Shown: positions 27,031 to 34,831, counted from the stretch's first letter. The stretch is DNA of 64,000 bases from Halorubrum vacuolatum (GCF_900188065.1 NZ_FZNQ01000014.1:17778-81777), one strand, 5' to 3'. Notes: generated by a model not told the origin, from the sequence alone. Translations and numbers: made by a program.

Positions 27031-27225
27031 ATGGCGAAAGGGAAGGTTGATTTCTTCAACGACACTGGCGGCTACGGTTTCATCGACACTGACGACGCGG
27101 ACGAGGACGTGTTCTTCCACATGGAAGACGTCGGCGGCCCGGATCTCGAGGAGGGACAGGAGGTCGAGTTCGACATCGAGGAGGCCGAAAAAGGCCCCCG
27201 CGCGACCAACGTCACCCGTCTGTAA
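27031..27225 (+). CDS. cspA: Cold-shock domain protein
   Basis: A 64-residue single cold-shock domain. RNP1 is GGYGFIDTDD and RNP2 is EDVFFHMEDV, the nucleic-acid-binding motifs of CspA proteins, here in a very acidic halophilic version. It should bind single-stranded RNA or DNA as a chaperone. The ATG lies about 30 nt downstream of the TATA-like CTTATACG (26998-27005), a leaderless start. A T-run at 27251-27255 probably ends the transcript. Confidence 0.95.
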   Translation: MAKGKVDFFNDTGGYGFIDTDDADEDVFFHMEDVGGPDLEEGQEVEFDIEEAEKGPRATNVTRL

Positions 27226-27250
27226 GGTCGACTGACACGGATGTATCGGC

Positions 27251-27255
27251 TTTTT
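27251..27255 (+). terminator. T-run terminator after cspA
   Basis: TTTTT follows TATCGGC 25 nt after the cspA stop; oligo-T tracts of this kind end archaeal transcripts. Confidence 0.4.
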
Positions 27256-27336
27256 AGAACGCTTATCGTCGTGAGCGACGGTCATCCCGGTGGATCCGGC
27301 AGTTCCGACGCTCACCGATAGGATTTTACATCTTGC

Positions 27337-27354
27337 TGACTGACCAGTCAGTCA
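27337..27354. promoter_or_regulatory. TetR-type operator abutting the start codon
   Basis: TGACTGAC-CA-GTCAGTCA is a perfect inverted repeat with 8-bp arms. It lies between the TATA-like ATTTTACA (27323-27330) and the TetR ATG at 27355, covering the expected transcription start of a leaderless mRNA. Its size and symmetry fit a TetR dimer, so autorepression of the TetR-MFS operon is likely. Confidence 0.75.
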
Positions 27355-28122
27355 ATGAGCGAGGAGCGGCGCACGACCGACGAGATCATGGACGGCGTCT
27401 ATCGGGCGCTCTGTGCACACGGCTATGGTGGGCTCACGATGCAGAAGGTCGCCGATGAGTGTGCAAAGAGCAAGTCGCTGCTCCACTATCACTACGACAC
27501 GAAAGAGGACCTCCTCGTCACGTTCCTCGAACGGGCGATCTCGGATTTCGAGCGGCGCGTGGCGGCGCGTGCGGACCGTCCGCCGGCGGCACAGCTCATG
27601 GAGATCGTCTGTTGGTTCGTCTTCGAGAGCGACGAGACGGACCGGGAGTCGTTTCATATCGGACTCTTGGAGCTCCGCTCGCAGGGGCCGTTCAACGAGC
27701 GGATACACGAACAGCTCGTGCGAAGCGACCAGCTCCTCCGCGGGACGATCGCCGATATCCTTACCGACGGTATCGCCGCCGGGGTCTTTCGCGAGGTCGA
27801 CGTCGAACGGACCGCCGCATTGCTCGTGGCAACCCTCGATGGCGCGCGTACCAGACAGATCACCATGACCGGCGTCCAGCCCGGCGAGACCGCCTACACC
27901 CGGGCGGTCGCCGAGGCGACGGTGGCGCGCATCCTCGAACCGCTGCTCGCCGAGGGGGTCGAACTTCCGACGATCGACGAGACGATCGCCTCGATGCCCG
28001 CCCGCACCGGCGGCGGTCCGCGCGAGAGTGCGATCGATGAGGAAGCCACAGCCGAGGACGACCGCGCTGGCGGTGCAGACGAGGCTGCAGCCGAGGACGA
28101 GAACGACCACGCCGACGGGTGA
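27355..28122 (+). CDS. TetR/AcrR-family transcriptional repressor
   Basis: A 255-residue regulator. The N-terminal HTH (IMDGVYRALCAHGYGGLTMQKVADECAKSKSLLHYHYDTKEDLL) is the TetR DNA-binding domain, followed by an all-helical ligand domain. The last 45 residues are acidic and low-complexity. A perfect inverted repeat sits directly before its ATG, so it probably represses itself and the MFS transporter 6 nt downstream. The ligand is probably a transported compound. Confidence 0.9.
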   Translation: MSEERRTTDEIMDGVYRALCAHGYGGLTMQKVADECAKSKSLLHYHYDTKEDLLVTFLERAISDFERRVAARADRPPAAQLMEIVCWFVFESDETDRESFHIGLLELRSQGPFNERIHEQLVRSDQLLRGTIADILTDGIAAGVFREVDVERTAALLVATLDGARTRQITMTGVQPGETAYTRAVAEATVARILEPLLAEGVELPTIDETIASMPARTGGGPRESAIDEEATAEDDRAGGADEAAAEDENDHADG

Positions 28123-28128
28123 ACCGGC

Positions 28129-29481
28129 GTGGGACGCCTGCCGACGCTCGGGTTCGATCGGCCGCCGACGGTGTTGCTCGCCGTCATCGCCAGCACCTTC
28201 TTCGTCGGCTTCGGCGGCGGCGTCGTCTTTCCGATCCTCCCGAACCTCGGTGCCGTGTTGGGGATTTCGGCATTCATGGTCGGGGTTATCCTCTCGGCGA
28301 ACCGCTGGGTTCGGCTCGTCGCCAACGCGCCGGCGGGGGCGCTCGTCGACCGGTACGGGACCCGTAAACCGTTCGTCTACGGCCTCCTCATTGAGGGGAT
28401 CGCGACGCTCGGCTACGTCGTCGCGCTGCTCATGCCGCCGGCGGAGTCGCTTCGATGGGTCGCGGAGGCGCTGCCGACCGTCGCGATCGGCTCGGTTGCG
28501 CTCGGGGCGGACCAGTGGTTCTCGCCCATCGCCTTCGTCGTCGCCCCGGAGACGTGGTTCCTTCTCGCGCGGATCCTCTGGGGACTCGGCTCCGCCGCGG
28601 TGTTCGCCACCGCCTACACCATCGCGGCTGACGTCTCCGACGGCAGCGATCGCGGAACGAACATGGGCGTCGTCCGCGGTGGCATCACGCTCGGGTTCCC
28701 GGCGGGGCTCGTGCTTGGCGGGGTCGTCTCCTCCATCGCCGGCAACGTCGCGGCGTTCGTCGCCGCCGCCGCGTTCGCGCTGCTCGCGAGCGTCGTCGCC
28801 TATAAACTCGTCCCGGAAACGCACGTGACGAGCGACACGAAGAAGTCGTCGGTGAAACCGTGGGACATCGAGACGTCGATCCCGGCGCTCACCGTCGGCC
28901 TCGTCAACTTCGGGCTCATGTTCGCGTACATCGGCGCGCTGTTCGCCACCCTCGTGTTGTTCCTCGGGGAGAACGATATCTCGTTGCTCGGGCTCGACGC
29001 GCAGGGGACCTCCGGTGTGTTCATGGCGGGGACGGTGATCTCGGCGTCGATATTTATGCTCGCTGGCGGCCGGATCTCCGACTCCCGTGACTCCCGCACG
29101 CCCATTCTGCTCGTCTTCCTTGTCGTCTCCTTTGCCGGATTCCTCCTCCTCGCGCGGGCCGGGTCCACACTCGATCTCGCGTTGGCCTGTCTCTTTATCG
29201 GTGCGGGTCAGGGGGGAACGAGCGGCCCGATGATGGCGCTTTTAGCTGACCTCACCCCTGATGAACGGATGGGTCGAGCGTCGGGGACGAACAACGTCCT
29301 CGGCGATATCGGCGGCGGATTGGGGCCGATGATCTCGCTGCCGCTTATCGAGTGGGTCGGCTTCGCGCCGATCTATGCGGCCTGTGCGATCATCCCGCTG
29401 GTCGCGGGGCTGGTGTTACTCGTCGGTGTTCGCCAAGAAACAGGGACGTATCTCCCTGGGCGAGTCGCTACGGAGGTGTGA
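28129..29481 (+). CDS. Major facilitator superfamily transporter
   Basis: A 450-residue protein with about twelve membrane segments. The loop 2-3 MFS signature NRWVRLVANAPAGALVDRYGTRKP is clear, and an acidic central loop divides two six-helix halves. It resembles drug or metabolite exporters. The GTG start is 6 nt after the TetR stop, so both are co-transcribed. The TetR pairing suggests induction by its substrate, as in many efflux systems. A six-T run follows the stop. Confidence 0.88.
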   Translation: MGRLPTLGFDRPPTVLLAVIASTFFVGFGGGVVFPILPNLGAVLGISAFMVGVILSANRWVRLVANAPAGALVDRYGTRKPFVYGLLIEGIATLGYVVALLMPPAESLRWVAEALPTVAIGSVALGADQWFSPIAFVVAPETWFLLARILWGLGSAAVFATAYTIAADVSDGSDRGTNMGVVRGGITLGFPAGLVLGGVVSSIAGNVAAFVAAAAFALLASVVAYKLVPETHVTSDTKKSSVKPWDIETSIPALTVGLVNFGLMFAYIGALFATLVLFLGENDISLLGLDAQGTSGVFMAGTVISASIFMLAGGRISDSRDSRTPILLVFLVVSFAGFLLLARAGSTLDLALACLFIGAGQGGTSGPMMALLADLTPDERMGRASGTNNVLGDIGGGLGPMISLPLIEWVGFAPIYAACAIIPLVAGLVLLVGVRQETGTYLPGRVATEV

Positions 29482-29484
29482 GCG

Positions 29485-29490
29485 TTTTTT
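29485..29490 (+). terminator. T6 terminator after the TetR-MFS operon
   Basis: Six consecutive T residues begin 4 nt after the MFS stop codon, typical of an archaeal oligo-U terminator. Confidence 0.5.
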
Positions 29491-29534
29491 CGTGGCGGAG
29501 GAAGAGAGCATCGCATGTCGGCTAGAATGATCGT

Positions 29535-30617
29535 CTACCAAGCACCCTTGAATTCACACTGTAATTCAACTAGCTCACACAGTTCAGAAGCGTATCGGAT
29601 CTTAGATTTGGCATTTAATGAGGTATAGAGATAGTAGCCCTGAGTGAGTTCTTCATACAGACGCATCTCATCTCCATCGAGATGGACTGGCTCAGTGTTT
29701 AGCAACGCTCGAGTGCCCCTACCTGTTCCCGGAACGTATGGAAGATCGATCGCCTCCAATAGCTGTTCCTCCTCAACGAGGTATTCAACCAACGCGGCGA
29801 AGACTTCCGACTGAGTCTCACCGGAGACCGATATGGAATTGTTGCCATTGCGGCTGAGAGCAATGATGTACGAACTCGAATCGATGACAGACATAGCCGA
29901 AGAACCAGAATCCGTCTGCACAGGCTCTTTTGATGTCTCTATAGGACGCCCCTGGAGTTCCAGTTTCTCGATGAGACTATCGACAAAAGCTTTCGCTTCA
30001 TCCTCAACGTACTGTGAAACCGACTCTCCGATATCTGTTGTCACGCGTTGTGTGATGTCCTCAGCGATGGTCTCTTTATTTTCACGAAGCGTCTGTATGG
30101 CCCGCTGAGTCGATCGAATGTTTTCGGCGATTATCGTATCCTGTCCGGTGGTGATTGAATCACGTGCAAGCGCTGTTAGCGGTTGTACGTTTGATTCGAT
30201 GTCAGTCAGCGCAAAATCTGCGAGGAGGATTTCGTTCGGTCGAGAGGAGGAGCTGTCTCGACGATAGATCTTGAACTGTCTTCCATTAGACAATAATCCC
30301 CAATCGACGCCGACCTGTCTCATATAGCTCTTGAGTTGATTCTCATGATCCTCATTGAGAACGGTATCGGCTCCCTTCGCTTCGATGAATACGACAGGTA
30401 CGTCGTTAATTTTTAACGCGTAGTCGACTTTCTTTGTGCCACGGCCCATCTGGACGGAGTATTCGAGTTCAACATCAGTCGACAGAATGTCCCATCCAAG
30501 GAGCGTGGTGAGAGGCTCAATGAGCTTGCGTTTCGTGTTCTCTTCGTCCATCTGAGGAGAATCTTCAATGAGCTTCGAGGAACGTTCGGCGTACTCAGAC
30601 AGCCCCTCAAGTGCCAT
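29535..30617 (-). CDS. Orphan HsdR-N-like PD-(D/E)XK nuclease protein
   Basis: A 360-residue protein resembling the N-terminal nuclease domain of type I restriction HsdR subunits, without helicase domains. The nuclease core is seen as Asp65 in KKVDYAL and Glu79-Ala-Lys81 in VVFIEAKGAD, followed by QLKSYMRQVGVDWGLLSNG. A helical region (about 170-230) and a C-terminal domain of unknown function follow. No hsdM or hsdS is adjacent. The gene is visibly poorer in GC than its neighbours, which suggests horizontal transfer. The ATG at 30617 lies about 29 nt from a TATA-like GTTTATCA. A defence role is possible but unproven. Confidence 0.75.
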   Translation of the reverse strand: MALEGLSEYAERSSKLIEDSPQMDEENTKRKLIEPLTTLLGWDILSTDVELEYSVQMGRGTKKVDYALKINDVPVVFIEAKGADTVLNEDHENQLKSYMRQVGVDWGLLSNGRQFKIYRRDSSSSRPNEILLADFALTDIESNVQPLTALARDSITTGQDTIIAENIRSTQRAIQTLRENKETIAEDITQRVTTDIGESVSQYVEDEAKAFVDSLIEKLELQGRPIETSKEPVQTDSGSSAMSVIDSSSYIIALSRNGNNSISVSGETQSEVFAALVEYLVEEEQLLEAIDLPYVPGTGRGTRALLNTEPVHLDGDEMRLYEELTQGYYLYTSLNAKSKIRYASELCELVELQCEFKGAW

Positions 30618-30901
30618 AATAAATGCGTATCTACTGGGCGGTTGATAAACGTTAACGGTGAGTGGGTGAGGGCATCTGGCGAGCGGCGATTCGCTCTGCA
30701 TCCGGATCGCACAACAGCAGAAACGGACGTTAAGGCCCGGTGATGATTGGAACGGTGATCGGATCGGGAACGGTCTACGGATTCGGTTCCGGCGGCGACT
30801 ATGAACCGTTTCTCGAGCTGTGAGCGTCCGGCTCGTGTCCGTGGACGCACCGACTCCGCTGCCGTGTGAACGCCTCGCTTCCGGCGGATGAAAGAACAAC
30901 C

Positions 30902-30909
30902 GTTAAAAG
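30902..30909 (+). promoter_or_regulatory. TATA box of the L11 gene
   Basis: GTTAAAAG is centred 26-27 nt before the L11 ATG at 30932, giving a leaderless mRNA. Confidence 0.6.
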
Positions 30910-30931
30910 TCGTCACCGGGTCCGTACAGAC

Positions 30932-31408
30932 ATGGCTGGAACTATCGAAGCGCTCGTCCCCGGCGGGCAGGCCAACCCCGGACCGCCACTCGGTCCGGAA
31001 CTCGGCCCGACGCCCGTGGACGTGCAGGACGTCGTCAATCAGATCAACGAGGAGACCGCCGCCTTCGACGGCATGGAGGTCCCGGTCACCGTCGAGTACG
31101 AGGACGACGGCTCGTTCACCATCGAGGTCGGTGTGCCGCCGACGGCCGAACTCATCAAGGACGAGGTCGGCTTCGAGACCGGCTCCGGCGAGCCACAGAA
31201 GGACTTCGTCGCCGACATGTCGATCGAACAGGTGAAGAAGGTCGCCGAGCAGAAGTCCACGGACCTGCTCGCGTACGACACGAAGAACGCCGCCAAGGAG
31301 ATCGGCGGCACCTGCGCCTCCCTCGGCGTCACCATCGAGGGTGAGGACGCCCGGACGTTCGACGACCGCGTCGACGCCGGCGAGTTCGACGACGTCCTCG
31401 ACGCGTAA
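30932..31408 (+). CDS. rpl11: 50S ribosomal protein L11
   Basis: A 158-residue L11, the protein of the ribosomal GTPase-associated centre that binds 23S rRNA helices 43/44. GGQANPGPPLGPELGPTPVDVQDVVNQIN is the conserved N-terminal domain, and the C-terminal rRNA-binding part includes KNAAKEIGGTCASLGVTI. The archaeal genes for L1, L10 and L12 are not downstream, where they often are; a transposon remnant and an IS1341 element follow instead. Confidence 0.96.
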   Translation: MAGTIEALVPGGQANPGPPLGPELGPTPVDVQDVVNQINEETAAFDGMEVPVTVEYEDDGSFTIEVGVPPTAELIKDEVGFETGSGEPQKDFVADMSIEQVKKVAEQKSTDLLAYDTKNAAKEIGGTCASLGVTIEGEDARTFDDRVDAGEFDDVLDA

Positions 31409-31544
31409 GCCGGACGTTCGCGCTACAACCGGGACGCGTCGGATTTCGGCGACGTCCTGCAGGCTTGGTAATTTATATACCCTCTCTCGCTGACGGCTGA
31501 GTATCTTTTATATTGGTTCATCTCATCGATTCTGGAACGATCGG

Positions 31545-31556
31545 GTCACCGGTGAC
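31545..31556. repeat. Perfect 12-bp palindrome
   Basis: GTCACCGGTGAC lies in the 349-nt gap between L11 and the IS1341 genes. This gap also holds TATA-like AT-rich patches (31469-31480, 31506-31514) and the omegaRNA-like hairpin described separately; no gene is seen in it. Confidence 0.5.
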
Positions 31557-31599
31557 AACCGGCTCGACACCGTTCGCAGTTTACCTAAAATCAGGCGCT

Positions 31600-31665
31600 A
31601 AGGCTCCGTCCTCAAGGAGAACGCAGGGAGCGAAGCGACCGAGTAGCGCAGTAGGGCGGGGATAC
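31600..31665 (+). ncRNA. Solitary omegaRNA / IS1341 right-end-like hairpin element
   Basis: The stretch contains CTCCGTCC (31604-31611) able to pair with GGGCGGGG (31654-31661), with the motifs CCTCAAGGAG and CGAGTAG between the arms. The same ordered motifs occur at the 3' end of the TnpB gene in this window (33089-33138), where they form the terminal hairpin of the TnpB guide-RNA region. No tnpB precedes this copy. It is either a relic of a deleted element or a stand-alone guide-RNA scaffold. Sequence similarity is clear, but transcription is unknown. Confidence 0.65.
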
Positions 31666-31757
31666 AGCGCCGTCATCGTCTCACATATACCCTGCAACGA
31701 CCGGCCCACAGGCCCACCGACACGTTTATCAGTCCAGACATTGTATATACATCGTAC

Positions 31758-31901
31758 ATGGAGCAGTTCACAATCAACGGCCACGAAGTCGTGGACGGCG
31801 ACGTGAAAGCCACCGGCAACGGCGCTCACGTCTACGTCCCGAAACGCTGGCGTGGCGCGGACGTCAAAGTCGTCCGTACTTCTGACCCCGACGACGAATA
31901 A
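31758..31901 (+). CDS. Small IS1341-associated protein (DUF2080-like)
   Basis: A 47-residue protein (MEQFTINGHEVVDGDVK...HVYVPKRWRG) of the kind found directly upstream of tnpB in many haloarchaeal IS1341 elements. It resembles a short beta-rich AbrB/SpoVT-like DNA-binding fragment. It ends immediately before the tnpB ATG (TAA|ATG), so both are one transcript. The function in transposition or regulation is not known. A TATA-like GTTTATCA lies about 30 nt upstream. Confidence 0.8.
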   Translation: MEQFTINGHEVVDGDVKATGNGAHVYVPKRWRGADVKVVRTSDPDDE

Positions 31902-33131
31902 ATGAACTACAACTACAGGTATCGGCTAAACCCGTCTGACAACCTCCGCGAGCGATTAGCGTGGACTGTCGATACCTGTAGGCAGGTCTACAACCATTTT
32001 CTCCACCGCCTCAACCGCCACGACGATACGTCGTCGTACTCCGAGCAGAAGCGTCTGCCAGACCTGAAAGACTGGTGGACTGACCTGCAGGACGTTCACT
32101 CGAAGGTGTTGCAGAAAGTCGTCCAGCGGTTGTACGACAACCTCTCAACGCTCAAGGGACGGAAGCAGAACGGTTACAGCGTCGGGGAGTTGAAGTGGAA
32201 ACCACCGGGAGAGTACCAATCGTTCACCTACAGTCAGTCCGGCTTCAAACTCAAAAACACGAGTGGTCGGACCCGACTGTGGCTCTCGAAGATTGGTGAC
32301 ATTCCCATCACGTTCCACCGCGACCTGCCCGACGACGCCTCCATCAAGACCGTCACGGTCAAACGCGAACCCACCGGCAAGTGGTACGCCATTCTCGGCG
32401 TCGAAACCCCTAACGACCCACCCGAGAAACCCGACGAAGTGACCAACGCGGTTGGCATCGACGTGGGTATCCTAAAATACGTCCACGACAGCGACGGGAC
32501 TGCCGTCGAGTCGCCCGACCTTTCCGACGAACGCGAGCGATTAGAACGCGCTCAACGTAACCTCTCGCGGAAGGAACACGGCTCGAACAATTGGGAGCAA
32601 CAGCGCAAGACGGTCGCTCGACGCCACGCTGATCTGAAGCGCAAGCGACGTGACTTCTTGCACAAACTCTCGGGGTACTACGCCAGCGAATACGATCTTG
32701 TAGCGGTCGAGGACTTGGACGCGAAGGGACTGGTCGAACTTCCGGGCAACTCTCGGAACCGCGCTGGGGCCTCATGGGGGACGTTCCTGCGAATGCTCGA
32801 ATACAAGTGCGAGCGGGAAGGGACGCACTTCGTCGCCGTGGACCCCCGAGGCACGACCAAAGAGTGCGCGTCATGTGGGGTCGAGACGGACAAGCCGTTG
32901 TGGGTACGCGAGCATTCGTGTCCGTCGTGTGGGTTCGAGGCAGACAGAGACGCGAATGCGTCGTGGAACATCCTTTCTCGCGGTCTCGAACAAGTAGGGA
33001 CGGGCTGTTCCGAATCAACGCCTGTGGAGACTGCGCTCCCTACGGACACCGCTTCGGTGTCTGCAAAGCGCGTCGTGGAAGCAGGAAGCCCCACCCTCAA
33101 GGAGCGAACCGCGTCAGCGGTGAGCGAGTAG
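31902..33131 (+). CDS. tnpB: RNA-guided endonuclease TnpB (IS1341-type)
   Basis: A 409-residue TnpB that appears intact. The N-terminal region is YNYRYRLNPSD; the split RuvC site has Asp187 (GIDVG), Glu270 (VEDLD) and Asp348/Asp350 (ADRDANAS); and the zinc ribbon uses CASC (322-325) and CPSC (340-343). TnpB cuts DNA beside a short target motif using an omegaRNA derived from the 3' end of its own gene, helping the element persist. No tnpA is nearby, so mobility would need a TnpA elsewhere. The last 45 codons double as guide-RNA scaffold. Confidence 0.93.
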   Translation: MNYNYRYRLNPSDNLRERLAWTVDTCRQVYNHFLHRLNRHDDTSSYSEQKRLPDLKDWWTDLQDVHSKVLQKVVQRLYDNLSTLKGRKQNGYSVGELKWKPPGEYQSFTYSQSGFKLKNTSGRTRLWLSKIGDIPITFHRDLPDDASIKTVTVKREPTGKWYAILGVETPNDPPEKPDEVTNAVGIDVGILKYVHDSDGTAVESPDLSDERERLERAQRNLSRKEHGSNNWEQQRKTVARRHADLKRKRRDFLHKLSGYYASEYDLVAVEDLDAKGLVELPGNSRNRAGASWGTFLRMLEYKCEREGTHFVAVDPRGTTKECASCGVETDKPLWVREHSCPSCGFEADRDANASWNILSRGLEQVGTGCSESTPVETALPTDTASVSAKRVVEAGSPTLKERTASAVSE

Positions 33132-33160
33132 GGTGGGGAGAAAGTCACCGCGACAACCCC
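33085..33160 (+). ncRNA. Predicted omegaRNA 3' scaffold overlapping the tnpB 3' end
   Basis: CCCCACCCT (33089-33097) pairs perfectly with AGGGTGGGG (33130-33138), and an inner CCGC-GTCA-GCGG stem lies between. The stem contains the tnpB stop codon TAG (33129-33131). Sense-overlapping RNAs from IS1341 genes are known in Halobacterium, and TnpB guides lie just 3' of this scaffold, so the guide would begin near 33139-33145. The 5' end of the RNA and the element boundary are not resolved; the right end lies between about 33139 and 33172. Confidence 0.7.
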
Positions 33161-33171
33161 CACACGGGGAT

Positions 33172-33519
33172 TCAGCCCGATTCCTCGTCGGTTACATCCT
33201 CTATCCAACTCAGTGCAGCCATCGCCTTTGGAAACCCGATCGTGGGGATAGAGAGGGCCGCGACGTGTTTGAGCGCCTCCGGCGGAATATCCTGATCGAG
33301 CGCCCGCTGGACATGCGAATGGGTTGCCCCCTCCGATTCGCTGGCGATCGCCAACGCCAGTTTCACGAGCCGCTGTGTGTCCCGATCGAGCGGGCCGGCA
33401 TCGCTGCAGGCGCTTCCCAGCTCGGCGTAGGCGTTCCAGACCTCCGGGTTGGCGTTGGCGAAGTTCGTCGGCTGCTCGGACATCTCTTCGGGGAGTTCCA
33501 GATCCGTGTCTCGGCTCAT
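33172..33519 (-). CDS. Carboxymuconolactone decarboxylase / AhpD-like family protein
   Basis: A 115-residue all-helical protein with the CMD core LDRDTQRLVKLALAIASESEGATHSHVQRALDQ. The CxxC pair used by AhpD peroxidase reductases is absent (EGATHSH), while the conserved His remains, so it is closer to decarboxylase-like members, and a catalytic function is uncertain. The start at 33519 lies about 27 nt from a minus-strand TATA ATTATTAC. Its stop lies at the probable right end of the IS1341 element, so the C-terminus may have been changed by that insertion. Confidence 0.8.
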   Translation of the reverse strand: MSRDTDLELPEEMSEQPTNFANANPEVWNAYAELGSACSDAGPLDRDTQRLVKLALAIASESEGATHSHVQRALDQDIPPEALKHVAALSIPTIGFPKAMAALSWIEDVTDEESG

Positions 33520-33672
33520 ACGCTCCCGTCTCGCCCGCGTGTAATAATACCGTGTCTCGACAGTCCGGGAATACGGCGGACTGTTCTGCAATAGGGTCCG
33601 AGACGGCTGCACTCGGACGCCTCCGGTCGGCGTCCTCGTCGAACCAGTGTCAGGGTGGTTACATTGGGCACG

Positions 33673-33680
33673 CTTTTATC
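33673..33680 (+). promoter_or_regulatory. TATA box selecting a GTG start
   Basis: CTTTTATC is centred 26-27 nt before the in-frame GTG at 33703, so the transcript begins at that codon. Confidence 0.6.
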
Positions 33681-33702
33681 CAGGGGCCACGCCCCAACGC
33701 AT

Positions 33703-34119
33703 GTGTCCCTCCATACGACCCTGACGGATCTCCTCCGTCGCAGAGACACGACCGATAAGGGCCTTGACCCCCCAGAACGGGCCCTCTACGGAACGCTCTG
33801 TACGATCTTCGGCGTATTTCTCGGCCTTGTCGCAGGGGCGACGATGCTCTCGGGCCCGGTCGTTGAGGAGTCAGCCGGCCTCCAACTGGGCACCACGCTG
33901 CTCTATGGGAGTCTCGGAATCGCCGCGATCGGAAGCGGTGTCGCGCTGTATCAAAACCGCCCGATCGGTTGGGTCGGGACCGTCCTCTCGTTGTCGGCAG
34001 CGGGTCTCTGGGGGCTGGTGATCGCGTCCACAGGAAGCCCGCTCGGCCTTTTGATCTCGCTCGCCACGGTCAGCGTCTTGTGGCGGCTTCTCACACGACG
34101 GCCCCCCGTGCGCTCATGA
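33703..34119 (+). CDS. Four-helix membrane protein of unknown function
   Basis: A 138-residue protein starting at GTG (VSLHTTLTDLLRRRD). After a charged N-terminal tail of about 30 residues there are four hydrophobic segments (LCTIFGVFLGLVAGATML, LLYGSLGIAAIGSGVALY, WVGTVLSLSAAGLWGLVIA, LGLLISLATVSVLW). The GTG was chosen because a good TATA box is 26 nt upstream; a longer reading would start before the promoter. No family is recognised. It converges with the carbonic anhydrase gene. Confidence 0.65.
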   Translation: MSLHTTLTDLLRRRDTTDKGLDPPERALYGTLCTIFGVFLGLVAGATMLSGPVVEESAGLQLGTTLLYGSLGIAAIGSGVALYQNRPIGWVGTVLSLSAAGLWGLVIASTGSPLGLLISLATVSVLWRLLTRRPPVRS

Positions 34120-34138
34120 CTCGCTCCGGTTACGGGAG

Positions 34139-34831
34139 CTACGCCAACAACGTCTTCACGTGGTCCTCCTGTTCGTCATCGACGAGTTCCCGCAGAACCC
34201 CGGGGTCGCGCTCGCCGTTAGCGTTCACGAGGTAGACGGCCCCGTCGCGCTCGCCGTAGGCCCGATGGAAGTCGTAGACGAAGCCGTAGACGTCGGCGTC
34301 TGCGGCCTCGTCGCTGCCGAGGGTGAACGAGACCTGCTCGTGGACGTTGTGTTCGACGAGCTGGTTGTGGACGCTCGTCGCTCCGTCCGTGACGTCGACG
34401 GCGGGATGTTCGAGCCCCTCCTCGACGATGGGGACGAGTTCGGCCACGTCGGCACGCACGCCGGGCTCCGCCGGGTACGTCCCCTCCTGTGCGGCCATCA
34501 TGGCAGCCCCGACCGCGCCACAGCCCGTGTGTCCGACGACGGCGACGACCTCGGTGTCGGCGTGGGCGAGCGGGTACGCGACGCTGCCATCGAGAACGGC
34601 CTCTCCGTCAACGCGGTCCCGCACGCGGTTGCCGATGTTGCCGGCCGTAAAGAGGAATCCCGGTCCTGTGGCGGTGAACATCCCCTCCTGTGGAACGCGG
34701 GAGTCCGAACAACAGACGGAGACGACGGGCGGGTGCTGTTCCTCACGACAGTCGGTGAACGCCTCCGCCGCCAGCGCGGCGACGTGGTCGTCGTTGCCGG
34801 ACAACAGGGAGCTGAGCAGGCGACGGCTCAT
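34139..34831 (-). CDS. Beta-class carbonic anhydrase
   Basis: A 230-residue zinc enzyme interconverting CO2 and bicarbonate. The zinc ligands are Cys41 in CSDSR, His101 and Cys104 in HTGCG, and the Asp43/Arg45 dyad is present. The C-terminal strand VYGFVYDFHRAYG is typical of beta-CA dimers. Length and motif spacing are normal. It is followed upstream by a small divergent gene cluster without obvious functional link. Confidence 0.92.
   Translation of the reverse strand: MSRRLLSSLLSGNDDHVAALAAEAFTDCREEQHPPVVSVCCSDSRVPQEGMFTATGPGFLFTAGNIGNRVRDRVDGEAVLDGSVAYPLAHADTEVVAVVGHTGCGAVGAAMMAAQEGTYPAEPGVRADVAELVPIVEEGLEHPAVDVTDGATSVHNQLVEHNVHEQVSFTLGSDEAADADVYGFVYDFHRAYGERDGAVYLVNANGERDPGVLRELVDDEQEDHVKTLLA

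Noticed and set aside
27352..28824. 490-codon minus-strand frame across the TetR and MFS genes
   Set aside because: It spans two genes with clear family motifs on the plus strand and has an Arg/Asp/Glu-repetitive composition.
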